A stretch of DNA of 64,000 nt from Planctomycetaceae bacterium (lineage in GTDB: Bacteria > Planctomycetota > Planctomycetia > Pirellulales > Pirellulaceae), in the NCBI GenBank assembly GCA_020638975.1, contig JACKHN010000007.1, positions 248,001-312,000 of the forward strand, in the 5' to 3' direction. How positions within the stretch are numbered: the first letter of the stretch is position 1; each line of letters begins with the position of its first letter. A program made the position numbers and the translations under genes. Under the pieces are notes generated by a model. It had not been told where the DNA came from, made no database searches, and saw nothing but the letters and a program-made list of their open reading frames with translations. Of this stretch, positions 62,526-64,000 are shown piece by piece.

Positions 62526-64000
62526 CTACTCGGCGTTACGCGAGAACGCGACAATGCAGGTGTCGTCTTCCTGTGGCATCCCCTTTGTAAACTCACGAAC
62601 ATCGGCCAGGATTTTGCCGGTGACATCTCGTGCGTTCTTCGACGCTGCCAGTACCTTCCGAATTCGATCGATGCCATACTGAGGCCCCGCTGGGCTCGGG
62701 CATTCGCTAATTCCGTCCGTGTACATAACGACAACGTCGCCGGGTTCGAGAGTAATCGTTGCCTGTTGATACGTGATTCCCGAATCGATACCGAGCGGCG
62801 GGCTAGAGATTTCGGGTGCGATCTCTTCTACTTTACCTGTCTTCGCGCGACGCAGTAATGGCGGCATGTGCCCAGCGTTGACGACGGTCAACTCGTGCCG
62901 GATTGGGTCGAGCACACACAACGCGAACGTGATGAAGAAGCTGAACGTTTGCTTCGTCAATTCCCGATTCAGCGACTGAACGGCGTCGCTGGGAATGATA
63001 TCGGTGACAAGGCAGTATCGAGTTTCGCTGCAAAGCCGCGCCATAAGAAGCGCCGCCGGAACGCCGTGTCCCGCGACATCGCCAACAGCGATAGCGAGTT
63101 GTCCGTCCGGCAACTCGGTATATCCGAAGTAGTCACCGCCAACAGCATCGGCCGGATTATAGTAGTCCGAGATCTGATAGCCCTCGATGTTGGGATGGTC
63201 TGCAGGAAGGAAGTGTTGCTGGACTTGCCGAGCCGTTTCCATGTCGCGTTCACGACGATCATATTGCAATTGCGTCTCATGTAACCGCGCGTGATCGACG
63301 GCTTGGCCGACCAGATTCGCGATATTAACGAGGATTTCAAGATCGTCCGAATTGAACTGATGCGCGGGATCCTGCGCGTCGAGGTGGATCATTCCAAACG
63401 CTTCGTCCGCCGAGCCAATCAGTGGAGCACACAAGACTGATCGCATCTTCAAATCGAGAACCGAATCGCTGGCCTGAAACCGTTCGTCGTCACCAGCATC
63501 CGTACTCAGCACCGCTTTGCACTCGGAAAGGACGGAATTGGCAATCGTCCGGCTAATCGGAGGTGGCGAGTTTGCCTTGCTGCCGGGGTTCTTTACGGCG
63601 TATGGCCGCGGTTCTTCACCGGGACGTTCCGACACCATGATGCAACCGCGACTGGCCTCGGGCAGAATTTGAAAGATGTTCTCCAGCACGTTCGGCAAAA
63701 TCAGCTTCAAATCGAGTGACACGCCTAGACTTCGCGTAATATCCAGCAGTGCTCGCCATTTTGGCGCAGTGTGACTGTCATCGGTAACACCAGCGTCGCG
63801 AAGAACGTCCACCGACGTGATGATGGTGGATGGACGATCTGGCGCGCGACCACCATCTTCTGAGTCCAGAAGAAACACGACTCGCACCTGACTGATCTGA
63901 ACTTCGTCGTTGTCGTGGAGTCGCTCCGGAGATCGTATTACCTCTCCATTCAATCGAGTCCCGTGCTGGCTGCCGAGGTCATCGATAACGTAACGGTCAC
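62526..64000 (-). CDS. FHA-GAF-SpoIIE phosphatase (5' end beyond the window)
   Basis: At least 490 codons, open to the right edge. Reading in from the edge gives RYVIDDLGSQHGTRLNGEVI, the end of an FHA phosphothreonine-binding domain, so the true start lies outside the window. A GAF domain follows (about 75-235 of the visible part: LLDITRSLGVSLDLKLILPNVL to FNSDDLEILVNIANLVGQA). A SpoIIE-type PP2C phosphatase comes last (VQQHFLPADHPN, GGDYFGYTELPDGQLAIAVGDVAGHGVPAALLMA, VVMYTDGISE), with the metal-binding aspartates in place. The likely role is dephosphorylating an anti-sigma-factor antagonist or similar partner in response to phospho-peptide and small-molecule input. Confidence 0.93.
   Translation of the reverse strand, partial: DRYVIDDLGSQHGTRLNGEVIRSPERLHDNDEVQISQVRVVFLLDSEDGGRAPDRPSTIITSVDVLRDAGVTDDSHTAPKWRALLDITRSLGVSLDLKLILPNVLENIFQILPEASRGCIMVSERPGEEPRPYAVKNPGSKANSPPPISRTIANSVLSECKAVLSTDAGDDERFQASDSVLDLKMRSVLCAPLIGSADEAFGMIHLDAQDPAHQFNSDDLEILVNIANLVGQAVDHARLHETQLQYDRRERDMETARQVQQHFLPADHPNIEGYQISDYYNPADAVGGDYFGYTELPDGQLAIAVGDVAGHGVPAALLMARLCSETRYCLVTDIIPSDAVQSLNRELTKQTFSFFITFALCVLDPIRHELTVVNAGHMPPLLRRAKTGKVEEIAPEISSPPLGIDSGITYQQATITLEPGDVVVMYTDGISECPSPAGPQYGIDRIRKVLAASKNARDVTGKILADVREFTKGMPQEDDTCIVAFSRNAE

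Overview
The window reads as a chromosomal segment from a planctomycete, most likely of the Pirellulales type. This rests on family content: DUF1501 and DUF1549/DUF1553-cytochrome proteins, DUF1559 pilin-like proteins, a neutral-ceramidase-like protein, Gfo/Idh/MocA and TIM-barrel proteins with Tat leaders, PQQ-type propellers, a WD40 protein with paired J-like N-termini, and an NPYQAP-type membrane protein. Coding density is high. No rRNA, tRNA, CRISPR array or replication origin was recognised. Housekeeping genes anchor the region: mutS, recA, alaS, a threonine synthase gene and typA/bipA.

Layout. 1-1680 (minus): a Gfo/Idh/MocA protein cut by the left edge and a small lipoprotein. 2013-4634 (minus): mutS. 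4889-11362 (minus): five tightly spaced genes for secreted hydrolases (PqaA-like, ceramidase-like, esterase with a carbohydrate-binding-like tail, BNR/sialidase-like, YdjC-like deacetylase). 11.6-14.1 kb (minus): decayed DUF1559 and lipoprotein genes. 14.4-20.5 kb (plus): TIM-barrel isomerase-like, cupin-like, VOC and SDR genes leading into a tripartite tricarboxylate transporter whose binding protein is fused to its small membrane subunit. 20.6-25.8 kb: a membrane-anchored WD40 protein with two J-like domains, convergent with an Hsp70-like gene. 26-34.5 kb: a TPR protein, a DUF11-repeat protein, a membrane protein, a copper-type P-ATPase, recA, and a trypsin-like PDZ protease overlapping recA. 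34.6-46.8 kb: alaS, DUF1501, the DUF1553/cytochrome protein, and a 1309-residue haem/LamG/propeller protein. 47.3-52.4 kb: an HTH-PAS protein, threonine synthase and an AddB-like nuclease. 52.6-54 kb: a PQQ-type propeller. 54.4-55.6 kb: a scarred type III restriction-modification locus carrying a MITE-like insertion. 55.6-57.4 kb: typA. 57.7-61.4 kb: three consecutive genes broken by several frameshifts each (a nucleotide kinase, a PQQ propeller and an AarF/UbiB kinase). 61.4-64 kb: a small basic protein, a DUF420 membrane protein and an FHA-GAF-SpoIIE phosphatase running off the right edge.

The most distinctive non-coding feature is a rich population of compound palindromes between genes, in at least three sequence families with two or more copies each in the window, plus one 260-bp element with perfect 13-bp terminal inverted repeats and an 8-bp target duplication. 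The frameshift clusters may be real decay or local consensus errors; the sequence alone cannot separate the two.
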